Shown: positions 13,021 to 20,523 of the stretch, in pieces | Layout: each line of letters starts with the position of its first letter | Numbering within the stretch: position 1 is the first letter of the stretch | NCBI GenBank assembly: GCA_016212245.1 | Contig: JACRGU010000029.1 | Span: 1 to 20,523, forward strand | Length of the DNA stretch: 20,523 bases | Direction of reading: 5' to 3' | Origin: Nitrospirota bacterium | Lineage (GTDB): Bacteria > Nitrospirota > Thermodesulfovibrionia > Thermodesulfovibrionales > SM23-35 | The notes under the pieces: model-generated | What the model was told of the DNA's origin: nothing | The model's database searches: none | The model's input: the letters and a program-made list of their open reading frames with translations, nothing else | Made by a program: the position numbers and the translations under genes

Positions 13021-14646
13021 ATGGCTAAACAGCTTCTTTTTGACGAAGCAGCAAGGAGATCAATTCTAAAAGGTGTAAGTATTTTAACTGATGCAGTAAA
13101 GGCAACACTGGGGCCAAAGGGAAGAAATGCAATCCTCGACAAAAAATATGGTGCACCAACGATAACAAAAGATGGTGTCACTGTTGCAAAAGAGATAGAG
13201 CTCAAGGAACCCTATGAGAATATGGGTGCACAACTCGTAAGGGAGGTTGCATCAAAGACATCTGATGTAGCAGGTGATGGCACAACCACAGCAACAGTCC
13301 TCGCACACGCTATTTATAGAGAGGGCACTAAGAATGTTGTTGCAGGTGCGAATCCGATGGACATCAAGAGGGGAGTCGAAAAATCAGTAGAGGTAGTTAT
13401 AGATGAACTTAAAAAGCTCAGCAAGCCTGTCCAGGACAAAAAAGAGATAACACAGGTCGGCACAATCTCTGCAAACAATGACCCCTCTATCGGAGAGCTA
13501 ATTGCAGAAGCGATGGACAAGGTAGGTAAGGATGGTGTAATCACAGTTGAAGAGGCAAAGAGCATGGCAACAACACTCGATGTTGTTGAGGGTATGCAGT
13601 TTGACAGGGGATATATCTCCCCGTATTTTATAACCGACCCCGAGAGGATGGAGTGCAATCTCGAAGATACATTTATACTCATCCATGAAAAGAAGATTTC
13701 GAGCATGAAGGATTTGCTCCCGATACTTGAGCAGACAGCAAAGATGGGAAGACCCCTCTTAATCATTGCTGAGGAGGTAGAGGGTGAGGCCCTAGCAACG
13801 CTCGTTGTCAATAAGCTCCGTGGTACAATCCAGGTATGTGCTGTCAAGGCACCTGGTTTTGGCGATAGAAGGAAGGCAATGTTGGAGGACATTGCAGTGC
13901 TCACAGGCGGCACAATGATATCGGAAGACCTCGGCATAAAGCTTGAGAGCATAAAGATTTCTGACCTTGGAAGGGCCAAAAAAGTCACCATAGACAAAGA
14001 GAATACAACCATCGTTGAAGGTGCAGGAGACCCTGCAAAGATTCAGGGAAGGGTCAAACAGATAAAGACCCAGATAGATGAAGCAACCTCAGATTATGAT
14101 AGAGAAAAGCTTCAGGAGCGTCTTGCAAAGCTCGTTGGTGGAGTTGCAGTTATCAATGTTGGTGCAGCAACAGAGACAGAGATGAAGGAGAAAAAGGCAA
14201 GAGTTGAAGATGCACTACATGCAACAAGGGCTGCTGTTGAAGAAGGTATCGTCCCTGGCGGAGGAGTTGCATTTCTCAGGTGCCTACCTGCACTAAAAGG
14301 TCTTAAGCTCGAAGGTGACCAGCAGATTGGTGTTGAAATAGTGAGAAGGGCACTCGAAGAACCAATCAGACAGTTAGTCAATAATGCAGGCCTTGAGGGT
14401 TCAGTAGTAGTTGAGAAGGTAAAGCACTCAAAAGAGACTAACTACGGCTTTGATGTAGATAAAGAAGAGTATACGGACATGATGAAGGCAGGGATTATTG
14501 ACCCTACCAAGGTAACGAGATATGCACTCCAGAATGCTGCATCAGTTGCAGCACTGATGCTGACAACCTCTGTAATGGTCACAGATATCCCAGAGGAGGA
14601 AAAGACTCCAAAGATGCCAGGTGGCATGGGAGGAGAGATGTATTAA
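13021..14646 (+). CDS. groEL: Chaperonin GroEL
   Basis: Full-length, 541 residues. Recognisable blocks: TLGPKGRNAILDKKYGAPTI near the N-terminus, the ATP-binding GDGTTTATVLA, the apical-domain segment GRPLLIIAEEVEGEALATLV, APGFGDRRKAML, and the late equatorial VEEGIVPGGGVA. It ends PGGMGGEMY, a short Gly-Met tail compared with GGM-repeat tails. It assembles into the double-ring folding chamber with GroES. A consensus aaggagg lies 7 nt before the ATG. Co-transcribed with groES from the CIRCE promoter and closed by a strong terminator. Confidence 0.98.
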   Translation: MAKQLLFDEAARRSILKGVSILTDAVKATLGPKGRNAILDKKYGAPTITKDGVTVAKEIELKEPYENMGAQLVREVASKTSDVAGDGTTTATVLAHAIYREGTKNVVAGANPMDIKRGVEKSVEVVIDELKKLSKPVQDKKEITQVGTISANNDPSIGELIAEAMDKVGKDGVITVEEAKSMATTLDVVEGMQFDRGYISPYFITDPERMECNLEDTFILIHEKKISSMKDLLPILEQTAKMGRPLLIIAEEVEGEALATLVVNKLRGTIQVCAVKAPGFGDRRKAMLEDIAVLTGGTMISEDLGIKLESIKISDLGRAKKVTIDKENTTIVEGAGDPAKIQGRVKQIKTQIDEATSDYDREKLQERLAKLVGGVAVINVGAATETEMKEKKARVEDALHATRAAVEEGIVPGGGVAFLRCLPALKGLKLEGDQQIGVEIVRRALEEPIRQLVNNAGLEGSVVVEKVKHSKETNYGFDVDKEEYTDMMKAGIIDPTKVTRYALQNAASVAALMLTTSVMVTDIPEEEKTPKMPGGMGGEMY

Positions 14647-14682
14647 AAGACAGGGATTAGCGGTTAGGGATTAGTGATTGGC

Positions 14683-14721
14683 AGCGGGGGCGTATTCTAA
14701 AACGCCCCCGCTTATTTTGTT
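14683..14721 (+). terminator. Intrinsic terminator of groESL
   Basis: An 11-bp GC-rich stem (agcgggggcgt / acgcccccgct) with an 8-nt loop is followed by the T-rich tract tattttgttt, 37 nt after the groEL stop. Confidence 0.9.
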
Positions 14722-14723
14722 TC

Positions 14724-14820
14724 AATTTACGAATAAATTCAAAAATTAAAAAGCAAAATTAAAAATTTTGGAACTCCTTTATTTTGAATTTTTAATTTTA
14801 AATTTTGCATTTGTAAATTT
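14724..14820. repeat. AT-rich imperfect inverted repeat
   Basis: A block built of aaaaattaaa and aagcaaaatt-type words on the left mirrors gaatttttaattttaaattt and gcatttgtaaattt on the right, around a centre near 14775. It sits between the groESL terminator and mltG, with no coding content. It could be a dispersed intergenic repeat or simple AT bias. Confidence 0.4.
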
Positions 14821-14854
14821 GACTACTGACTGTTAATTCTGGCATCCTAAGACC

Positions 14855-15880
14855 ATGAAAAGAAATATCATCTTTATCTTAGCCGGCACTATCTTATTGT
14901 GTGGAACCTATTTGGCGGTAGAGCTCCTGATCCCACTTCCGATCCCGCTCGGTAGTAAGAATATAGAGGTCGAGATACCAAAAGGTGCTACCTTCAGGCA
15001 AGCGGTCGAGATCCTTTCTAAGGAAAGACTTATGCGAGACAGAAACCTCTTCCTGTTTATTGGCAGGATAAGTGGTCTGGACAGGAGGATAAGGGCTGGA
15101 TTCTATTCTATCTATGGGTCAATGAGCCCTTTCGACATCTTTAAAATGTTGAAGCTGGGACAGATAATAGAATATGAGATAACAATAGTTGAAGGAGATT
15201 CACTCAGAGAGATAGCAGAAAAACTTTCAGAAAAAGGTATTATTAATACAGAAGATTTCATACAGCTTTCGGCAAATAAAGATTTCCTCTTTTTATACAA
15301 TATTGATGCCCCGACATTCGAGGGCTATTTATTCCCGGATAAGTATAAACTACCGAAGGGAATAGCTCCTGAGGATGCGGTGGGCATGATGATAAACAGG
15401 ATGCGTGAAAAATATTCAGGTGAGTTGATGAGCAGGACATCAGAACTCAGACTCACAGAAAGGGAAATACTCACCCTTGCCTCTATCATTGAGAAGGAGG
15501 CTGTAACAGATGAAGAGAGACCTATAATATCTGCTGTATACTATAACAGGCTCAGAAAGGGAATGCCACTTCAGGCAGACCCGACCTGTATTTATGGTAT
15601 AAAGAGTTTCAAGGAGAAAATAACCCTGACAGATTTACAACTAAAAACTCCATATAACACCTATGTCATCAAGGGGCTCCCACCAGGGCCCATTGCATCG
15701 CCAGGCATCAAATCAATTATCGCAGCGCTTTATCCTGCAAATGTCCCCTACATCTATTTTGTGTCGAATAACGATGGAACACACCGTTTCTCTGCTACAG
15801 TGTTGGAACACGAATCAGCCGTGAAGTCATACAGGGGAAGGAAGGGTAAAGAAGATAAGATTAAAAATGAAGAATCATAA
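14855..15880 (+). CDS. mltG: Endolytic peptidoglycan transglycosylase MltG (YceG-like)
   Basis: The 341-residue protein has an N-terminal membrane anchor (about 5-27), a LysM-like region (VEIPKGATFRQAVEILSKE, 39-57), and the YceG catalytic core. Within LASIIEKEAVTDEERP the catalytic Glu is in the EKE at 213-215. Then come YYNRLRKGMPLQADPTCIYG, PYNTYVIKGLPPGPIASPG and YFVSNNDGTHRFSAT, all family hallmarks. It cleaves nascent glycan strands in the periplasm and terminates their elongation. Its start lacks a clear Shine-Dalgarno. It overlaps ispG by 14 nt and leads a compact operon with ispG and panC. Confidence 0.95.
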   Translation: MKRNIIFILAGTILLCGTYLAVELLIPLPIPLGSKNIEVEIPKGATFRQAVEILSKERLMRDRNLFLFIGRISGLDRRIRAGFYSIYGSMSPFDIFKMLKLGQIIEYEITIVEGDSLREIAEKLSEKGIINTEDFIQLSANKDFLFLYNIDAPTFEGYLFPDKYKLPKGIAPEDAVGMMINRMREKYSGELMSRTSELRLTEREILTLASIIEKEAVTDEERPIISAVYYNRLRKGMPLQADPTCIYGIKSFKEKITLTDLQLKTPYNTYVIKGLPPGPIASPGIKSIIAALYPANVPYIYFVSNNDGTHRFSATVLEHESAVKSYRGRKGKEDKIKNEES

Positions 15881-16916
15881 AAAGACAAAGACAATCTATG
15901 TTGGCAGGGTCCCTGTTGGAGGTGGAAACCCGATTACTGTCCAGTCAATGACAAAAACCAACACAGGAGATGTAGAGGCAACAGTTAACCAGATTATGTC
16001 CCTTGAGGCTGCTGGATGCGAGATCATAAGGCTTGCAGTGCCTGACATGGATGCAGCAAAGGCACTCAGTAAGATAAAGAAATCTATCAATATACCAATG
16101 ATAGCTGATATACACTTTAACTGGAGGCTTGCAATTGAGGCTGTAAAACAGGGAGTTGATGGCCTCAGGATAAACCCGGGCAATATAGGTGCAAGGTGGA
16201 AGGTTAAAGAGGTTATTACGGCCGCGAAGGATAAGAATTTACCTATCAGGATAGGTGTAAATGCAGGTTCACTCGAAAAGGAACTCCTGAAGAAATACGG
16301 ACACCCAGAACCAGAGGCACTTGTTGAGAGTGCAAAAAGGCATATAGAGATGCTCGAGGACATGGATTTTCGAGATATAAAGGTCTCTCTCAAGGCATCC
16401 AGTGTTCTTACAACGATAGAGGCATGCAGACTGTTTTCTGAAAGGTATGACTATCCACTTCATATAGGAGTATCAGAGGCAGGTCCTCCATTCACAGGGA
16501 TAATAAAGAGCTCAGTCGGCCTTGGCATATTGCTATCAGAGGGGATAGGAGATACTATCAGGGTATCCCTGACCGCAGAACCTGTTGAAGAGGTGAGGGT
16601 AGCTTATGGAATCTTGAAAGCCCTCAGTATAAGGAAAAGAGGTGCTGAGATAATCTCATGTCCAACCTGCGGCAGGTGTAACATAGACCTGAAAGGACTT
16701 GCAACAGAGGTTGAATCCAGGCTGAGAGATATTGACAAATCAATAACAGTTGCTGTGATGGGATGCATTGTAAATGGCCCCGGGGAAGCAAGAGAGGCTG
16801 ATTTGGGGATAGCAGGTGGGAAGGGTAGAGGTATACTTTTCAAAAAAGGTAAGATAGTAAAGAAACTCAAGGAGGAAGAACTCCTCGATGCTTTACTTAA
16901 TGAAATAGAGGTATGA
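15867..16916 (+). CDS. ispG: 4-hydroxy-3-methylbut-2-enyl-diphosphate synthase (IspG/GcpE)
   Basis: The compact bacterial form (349 residues) with a TIM-barrel half (VGGGNPITVQSMTKTNT, ADIHFNWRLA, LRINPGNIG) and a C-terminal iron-sulfur domain. The [4Fe-4S] ligands are Cys265 and Cys268 (SCPTCGRC), Cys300 (VMGCIVNGPGE) and Glu307. It catalyses the penultimate step of the MEP isoprenoid pathway, from MEcPP to HMBPP, using reduced ferredoxin or flavodoxin. It overlaps mltG at the start and ends one base before panC, so the three are translationally linked. Confidence 0.97.
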   Translation: MKNHKKTKTIYVGRVPVGGGNPITVQSMTKTNTGDVEATVNQIMSLEAAGCEIIRLAVPDMDAAKALSKIKKSINIPMIADIHFNWRLAIEAVKQGVDGLRINPGNIGARWKVKEVITAAKDKNLPIRIGVNAGSLEKELLKKYGHPEPEALVESAKRHIEMLEDMDFRDIKVSLKASSVLTTIEACRLFSERYDYPLHIGVSEAGPPFTGIIKSSVGLGILLSEGIGDTIRVSLTAEPVEEVRVAYGILKALSIRKRGAEIISCPTCGRCNIDLKGLATEVESRLRDIDKSITVAVMGCIVNGPGEAREADLGIAGGKGRGILFKKGKIVKKLKEEELLDALLNEIEV

Positions 16917-16917
16917 G

Positions 16918-17778
16918 ATGGAGATAATAAGAATTATAAGGATAATGCAGGACACATCCAAGGGGCATCTTCTGCATAGCAGGAGCATAGGCTTTGTGCC
17001 GACAATGGGCGCGCTTCATGAAGGACATCTCAGCCTGGTCAGGAGGGCAAGACAAGAGAATGATATTACAGTGGTAAGCATATTCGTTAATCCACTTCAG
17101 TTTGGCCCATTAGAAGATTTTGAGAGGTATCCGAGGGACATCGAGGGCGATACAGCAAAGCTTCGTGAAGAAGAGATCGATATCCTCTTCCTCCCTGATA
17201 CGTCTCTGATTTACCCTGAAGGGTTCTCGACATACATAGAGGTAGAGAAGATTTCTGAAAAACTCTGCGGTGCATTCAGACCAGGCCATTTCAGAGGAAT
17301 AGCAACAGTTGTAACAAAACTCCTGAATATTGTAAAACCAACAAGGGCATACTTCGGCCAGAAGGATTATCAGCAGGCTGTTATCATAAAGCGTCTTGTA
17401 AAAGACCTGAACATGGATGTGGATATTGTTGTATGCCCAACAATAAGAGAACATGATGGTCTTGCAATGAGTTCAAGGAATACATACCTCAATAAGACAG
17501 AGAGGGAGGCAGCAACAGTCATCTACAGGTGTCTTACAGAGGCATCGGATTTAATAAGGTCTGGTATAATAAATGGAATTTATATCAAGGGGTTAATGCA
17601 TGAGAGACTTTTAAAGGAACCTGCTGTATCAGGGATTGATTATGCGGGAGTATATGACCCTGAGACCCTTGATGAGCTTTTGGAGATAAAAGGCGATGCA
17701 CTGCTCGCAGTAGCAGTAAAAATCGGAGATACAAGGCTCATAGATAATATGCTGGTAACCACAACGAAAGGAAGGTAA
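16918..17778 (+). CDS. panC: Pantothenate synthetase
   Basis: A full-length 286-residue PanC. Motifs: FVPTMGALHEGHLSLVRRA (27-45; the HxGH nucleotidyl-transferase signature at 34-37), VSIFVNPLQFGP, FGQKDYQQA, and MSSRN near the KMSKS-like loop. It condenses beta-alanine with pantoate, using ATP, in CoA biosynthesis. The start follows the ispG stop by one base, and its SD lies in the end of ispG (gaggt). The N-terminus has a short Ile/Arg-rich lead. panB and panD are not in the window. Confidence 0.97.
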   Translation: MEIIRIIRIMQDTSKGHLLHSRSIGFVPTMGALHEGHLSLVRRARQENDITVVSIFVNPLQFGPLEDFERYPRDIEGDTAKLREEEIDILFLPDTSLIYPEGFSTYIEVEKISEKLCGAFRPGHFRGIATVVTKLLNIVKPTRAYFGQKDYQQAVIIKRLVKDLNMDVDIVVCPTIREHDGLAMSSRNTYLNKTEREAATVIYRCLTEASDLIRSGIINGIYIKGLMHERLLKEPAVSGIDYAGVYDPETLDELLEIKGDALLAVAVKIGDTRLIDNMLVTTTKGR

Positions 17779-17783
17779 TCCGA

Positions 17784-18122
17784 ATGCTTCAGAGAGTTCA
17801 TATCCAGATAGTGGACAATCCGATGGAGGGCATCCTTTTCAAAGGGGGTGCGTTCGAAAACTCTATAACAAACAAGGTGCTTGCAGATGAACTAAGGAAA
17901 GAGATGAATTATTTTTATCCATCTGTCGTGTCTGTTGAGTATATAGACCTGTTCATGGATGAGGAAGAAGAGTTTGACGATATAAGGGAGCTTTTAAGAC
18001 TGGGTGCTGTAAATACCCCTGTTGTTTTAATAAATGGGGTGCTAAGGATACATGGCGGTATACCCCCTTCAGTAATAAAAAAGGAGGTAGAAAAACTTCT
18101 GTCTTCAGGACCGGTACACTAA
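17784..18122 (+). CDS. Thioredoxin-fold-like small protein lacking the CxxC motif
   Basis: The 112-residue protein has a beta-alpha-beta start (VHIQIVDNP), an acidic centre (FMDEEEEFDDI), and a C-terminal NTPVVLINGVLRIHGGIPPS with a cis-Pro-like Thr-Pro (78-79). This is the hallmark of the second half of thioredoxin/glutaredoxin folds. There are no cysteines at all, so dithiol redox chemistry is excluded. Known cysteine-free relatives act in binding or assembly, but no specific role can be assigned. It starts 5 nt after panC (SD aaggaagg in the end of panC) and ends the operon. A thin similarity to DUF1462/YuzD-type proteins is possible. Confidence 0.75.
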   Translation: MLQRVHIQIVDNPMEGILFKGGAFENSITNKVLADELRKEMNYFYPSVVSVEYIDLFMDEEEEFDDIRELLRLGAVNTPVVLINGVLRIHGGIPPSVIKKEVEKLLSSGPVH

Positions 18123-18124
18123 AA

Positions 18125-18379
18125 AAGTAACGAGTGACAAGTGACAAGTTAAAAATACAACTTTCGCAGTACCAATACTGGCGTAGTATTGTCATTCCTG
18201 CGAAAGCAGGAATCCAGAGGTAAAAAACTGACTGGATTCCGTGTCCCCGGCCATGCTCCGCATAGCGGGGCAGGCAAGCACGGAATGACGGCTAAATAAC
18301 ATTTACGAAAGTTGTATTAAAAACTAAAGACTTTAGACTTTTAAACTTCTCGTTACTCGTCACTTGTTACTCGTTACTT
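18125..18379. repeat. Nested palindromic repeat between convergent genes
   Basis: Three nested inverted repeats. Outer: aagtaacgagtgacaagtg (18125-18143) mirrored by cacttgttactcgttactt (18361-18379). Middle: tacaactttcg mirrored by cgaaagttgta (about 18156-18317). Inner: ttgtcattcctgcgaaagca followed by ggaatccag, mirrored by ctggattcc and ggaatgac (18189-18289), of the widely dispersed 'GTCATTCC...GGAATCCAG' type. The right arm provides the TAA stop of the minus-strand corrinoid activator gene. It may work as a bidirectional terminator. Confidence 0.75.
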
Positions 18380-20251
18380 CTTATATAGCTTATATAGCAG
18401 TTTCTCTACTGTTGGAAATAGTCCTATATCCGTATGTGGCAGGAAAAGGGCAGACATATATTCATCCATGAACCTTCTCGAGACAGAGAGTTCCATATAT
18501 GTCATCTTACCTGCAATCTCCTCTGCCTTTCTTCTCATGGTATCTGAGAGAAGACATAGATAGGCACCTGCTATTGATGTATTTCCGAGAAATTTGAATT
18601 TTCCCTCCGGGAGGTCAGGGAGCATACCCAGAATAATCGCCTTATCCACATTTAGATAATTTCCAAAACCCCCAGCAATATAAGCTCTACCTATTTTATC
18701 AAGTGTAACACCAACCTCCTTCAGAAGCAGGGAGACGCCTGCATAAATCGCAGCCTTTGCCCTCAGAATGTTCTCAATATCAACCTCTGTAAGGACAATG
18801 TCCCTCCCATCTCTGCTGAAAATCAGAAACTCAGGACCATCTACACCATCCCTTATTCTGCCAGTCTTGACCTCTCTGACAAACCTGCCTTTCTGGTCTA
18901 TTACACCTATCAGGAACATCTCTGAGATGGCGTCTATCATACCTGAGCCGCATATACCCATAGGTTTTCCATTTCCGATAACATTAATTACAGGTTCAAA
19001 TGTCCGGGGGTCTATCTTCACGGATTCTATCGCCCCTTCAGTCGCCCTCATCCCGTGTCTTATCCCGCTCCCCTCAAAGCATGGGCCTGCAGAGCACGCA
19101 GCAGTGACAATCCATTCTGAATTTCCTATGGCAATCTCTCCGTTTGTGCCTATATCCATAAAGAGTGAGACTTCATCACTTCTGTGCATCTTTGAGGCTA
19201 ACACACCTGCAACAATATCACCCCCTACATAGCTCGCAACACATGGTACTGTATACACAGGAGCCTGTAGATTAATATTCAGTCTTGCTGTCCCTGCCTT
19301 CCATGATGGAAATAAATTCATGGTAGGGATATAGGGTTCTTCTCTGATATACTGCGGGCTGAGACCCCAGAAGATATGTGACATGGTTGTATTCCCGGAA
19401 ATTACAGCAGACTCGATATCTTCTATCCTTATATTATGCCTCTCAATCATGGGTGTTAAGATGGCATTAATATCGCTAACCACCGTATCTCTGAGCTCCT
19501 CCAGCCCACCACCCTCAGTGGCGTATACAATCCTTGTGATGATATCATCTCCATACCTCATCTGAGAGTTATAGGTTGACCCAACATCAATAAGCCGTCC
19601 ATCTGTAAGATTAACGAGATATACAACTATTGTGGTTGTGCCTATATCAACTGCAATACCATATCTATCCTTACTTTTCAGAGGCGATATAAAAATAGCC
19701 TCAGGGCCATCTGTATAGGCCAGATTCGCTTTCCAGTCAGCTTTTCTCAGGGCAGTTGCCATACTGGATACAAAGCCATGTGAGAATCTCATACCCTTCA
19801 TCCCTTTTTCATCGAGTGCCCTCTTTAGGCGTTCAAGATCGCTGATATTGTCATGGATGGTAGGGGGAGGTAGATTCAGTTGAATTCGCTTCACAATTGG
19901 GGATATCTCAGCCTTTAAAGAGTGAAGCAGTTCAAAAAGGTCTCTTGACTTTGATATCGCTATCCTCTCTCCTACGACAAGCCTCGATTCCTCAGGTATC
20001 TCGATGAAGATATTTTCTTCAGGGAATGTTTGACAGGCAAGCACAAACCTTGCATCTATATCTATTGGGGTAAGTTTTCCTGTGGATATAATCCTGCCTC
20101 TGCCTTCAAGAAGCTTAACCCGACATTTTCCACATACCCCTTTTCCACCACATGAGGCAACAAGGTATATCCCTTGCCTCCTCAGGGCATGATATATGCT
20201 CTCATTTTTGGTTGCTGAAAGCGTTTTACCTGATGTCAGCTCAATCTTCAT
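18374..20251 (-). CDS. RACo-like corrinoid-protein reductive activator (2Fe-2S ferredoxin plus ASKHA/DUF4445)
   Basis: About 625 residues. An N-terminal plant-type [2Fe-2S] domain has Cys34, Cys40, Cys43 and Cys73 (SCGGKGVCGKC ... LACQ). A linker (about 80-195) leads to an ASKHA ATPase domain with VDIGTTTIVVYLV (phosphate 1), SGNTTMSH, MDIGTNGEIAI (phosphate 2), SAGPCFEGSGIRHGM and AYIAGGFGNYL (adenosine). This is the architecture of RACo, which uses ATP to re-reduce inactive Co(II) corrinoid proteins in the Wood-Ljungdahl pathway or methyltransferase systems. No corrinoid protein, methyltransferase or CODH/ACS gene is nearby. The ATG at 20251 is preferred over a TTG two codons upstream; neither has a clear SD. 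Confidence 0.92.
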   Translation of the reverse strand: MKIELTSGKTLSATKNESIYHALRRQGIYLVASCGGKGVCGKCRVKLLEGRGRIISTGKLTPIDIDARFVLACQTFPEENIFIEIPEESRLVVGERIAISKSRDLFELLHSLKAEISPIVKRIQLNLPPPTIHDNISDLERLKRALDEKGMKGMRFSHGFVSSMATALRKADWKANLAYTDGPEAIFISPLKSKDRYGIAVDIGTTTIVVYLVNLTDGRLIDVGSTYNSQMRYGDDIITRIVYATEGGGLEELRDTVVSDINAILTPMIERHNIRIEDIESAVISGNTTMSHIFWGLSPQYIREEPYIPTMNLFPSWKAGTARLNINLQAPVYTVPCVASYVGGDIVAGVLASKMHRSDEVSLFMDIGTNGEIAIGNSEWIVTAACSAGPCFEGSGIRHGMRATEGAIESVKIDPRTFEPVINVIGNGKPMGICGSGMIDAISEMFLIGVIDQKGRFVREVKTGRIRDGVDGPEFLIFSRDGRDIVLTEVDIENILRAKAAIYAGVSLLLKEVGVTLDKIGRAYIAGGFGNYLNVDKAIILGMLPDLPEGKFKFLGNTSIAGAYLCLLSDTMRRKAEEIAGKMTYMELSVSRRFMDEYMSALFLPHTDIGLFPTVEKLLYKLYKK

Positions 20252-20296
20252 TTGCAAGGTTTGTTGAGTTCTTCGGGTTTATTGAGTTTCTGGGGT

Positions 20297-20326
20297 TTTA
20301 TAACACAAGAAACCATGTAAACTCAA
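20297..20326 (-). promoter_or_regulatory. Possible promoter of the corrinoid activator gene
   Basis: On the minus strand TTGAGT (complement of 20321-20326) and TATAAA (complement of 20297-20302), spaced 18 nt, about 45 nt before the start codon. Mirror words (gagttt and aaactc) surround it and could form a hairpin. Confidence 0.35.
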
Positions 20327-20383
20327 AAAACTGTGTTAACTTAAGTATAGCCGAGATAAAGACAACCATCAACCAGATTGATA

Positions 20384-20409
20384 TAAAAAAAGCTGGTCTT
20401 TGACCAGCT
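20384..20409 (-). terminator. Intrinsic terminator of tRNA-Ala
   Basis: An 8-bp stem (agctggtc / gaccagct) with a 3-nt loop is followed on the minus strand by a run of six or more T, 10 nt past the tRNA 3' end. Confidence 0.9.
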
Positions 20410-20418
20410 ATATCTCTA

Positions 20419-20494
<76 letters not shown>

Positions 20495-20523
20495 AAAAAG
20501 ATTTACCAGCATATCATCTGTAA

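Noticed and set aside
13314..14012. Long open frame antisense to groEL (232 codons)
   Set aside because: Shadow frame with Ser/Thr-rich, low-information composition opposite a highly conserved gene; no ribosome binding site.
15896..16393. 165-codon open frame antisense to ispG
   Set aside because: Mirror of a conserved enzyme gene; composition typical of shadow frames.

Overview
The window looks like a chromosomal segment of an anaerobic, Gram-negative-type bacterium. Its gene set (RACo-type ferredoxin/ASKHA corrinoid activator, 13-haem cytochrome c with a b-type cytochrome, ligase-ACP-acyltransferase fusion, MltG/IspG/PanC operon, CIRCE-controlled groESL) suggests Nitrospirota (Thermodesulfovibrionia-like) or a Desulfobacterota relative. 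That placement is inferred from gene content only. No 16S or other marker is present.

Layout. 1-1708 (+): 3' part of an acyl-CoA/ACP ligase fused to an acyl carrier protein and a PlsC-type acyltransferase. 1688-7479 (-): a calcineurin-like phosphoesterase, the C-terminal stub of a YiiX-like papain-fold hydrolase, a secreted M28 peptidase, a translationally coupled pair of a 13-haem cytochrome c and a four-helix cytochrome b (probable quinol-linked electron-transfer module), and a small membrane protein. 7480-11385 (-) is an accessory island full of decay. It holds a collapsed VapBC scar, a PIN-domain toxin-like gene overlapping a 58-residue gene that has not been described so far in this window, a HEAT-repeat gene cut by an in-frame TGA, a DUF4367-like membrane protein, a doubly truncated M48/M56-like peptidase remnant, and at least two families of palindromic repeats. 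Some of these repeats run into coding sequence and provide the last codons and stops of genes.

11405-18122 (+) is core housekeeping. A perfect consensus sigma-70 promoter appears to drive a leaderless DUF523 gene overlapping a rhomboid protease. Next come a CIRCE operator with groES-groEL and a strong terminator, then mltG-ispG-panC-thioredoxin-like gene, tightly packed and probably one operon. 18125-18379 is a nested palindromic repeat between convergent genes. 18374-20251 (-) encodes the corrinoid-protein reductive activator. tRNA-Ala(GGC) with its own terminator lies at 20384-20494 (-).

No new defence or biosynthetic system can be claimed with confidence. The best leads are the repeat/gene-end architecture of 7.5-10.4 kb (large palindromic elements or degenerate integron-like recombination sites), the PIN gene with its small partner, and the cytochrome b/13-haem cytochrome c module.
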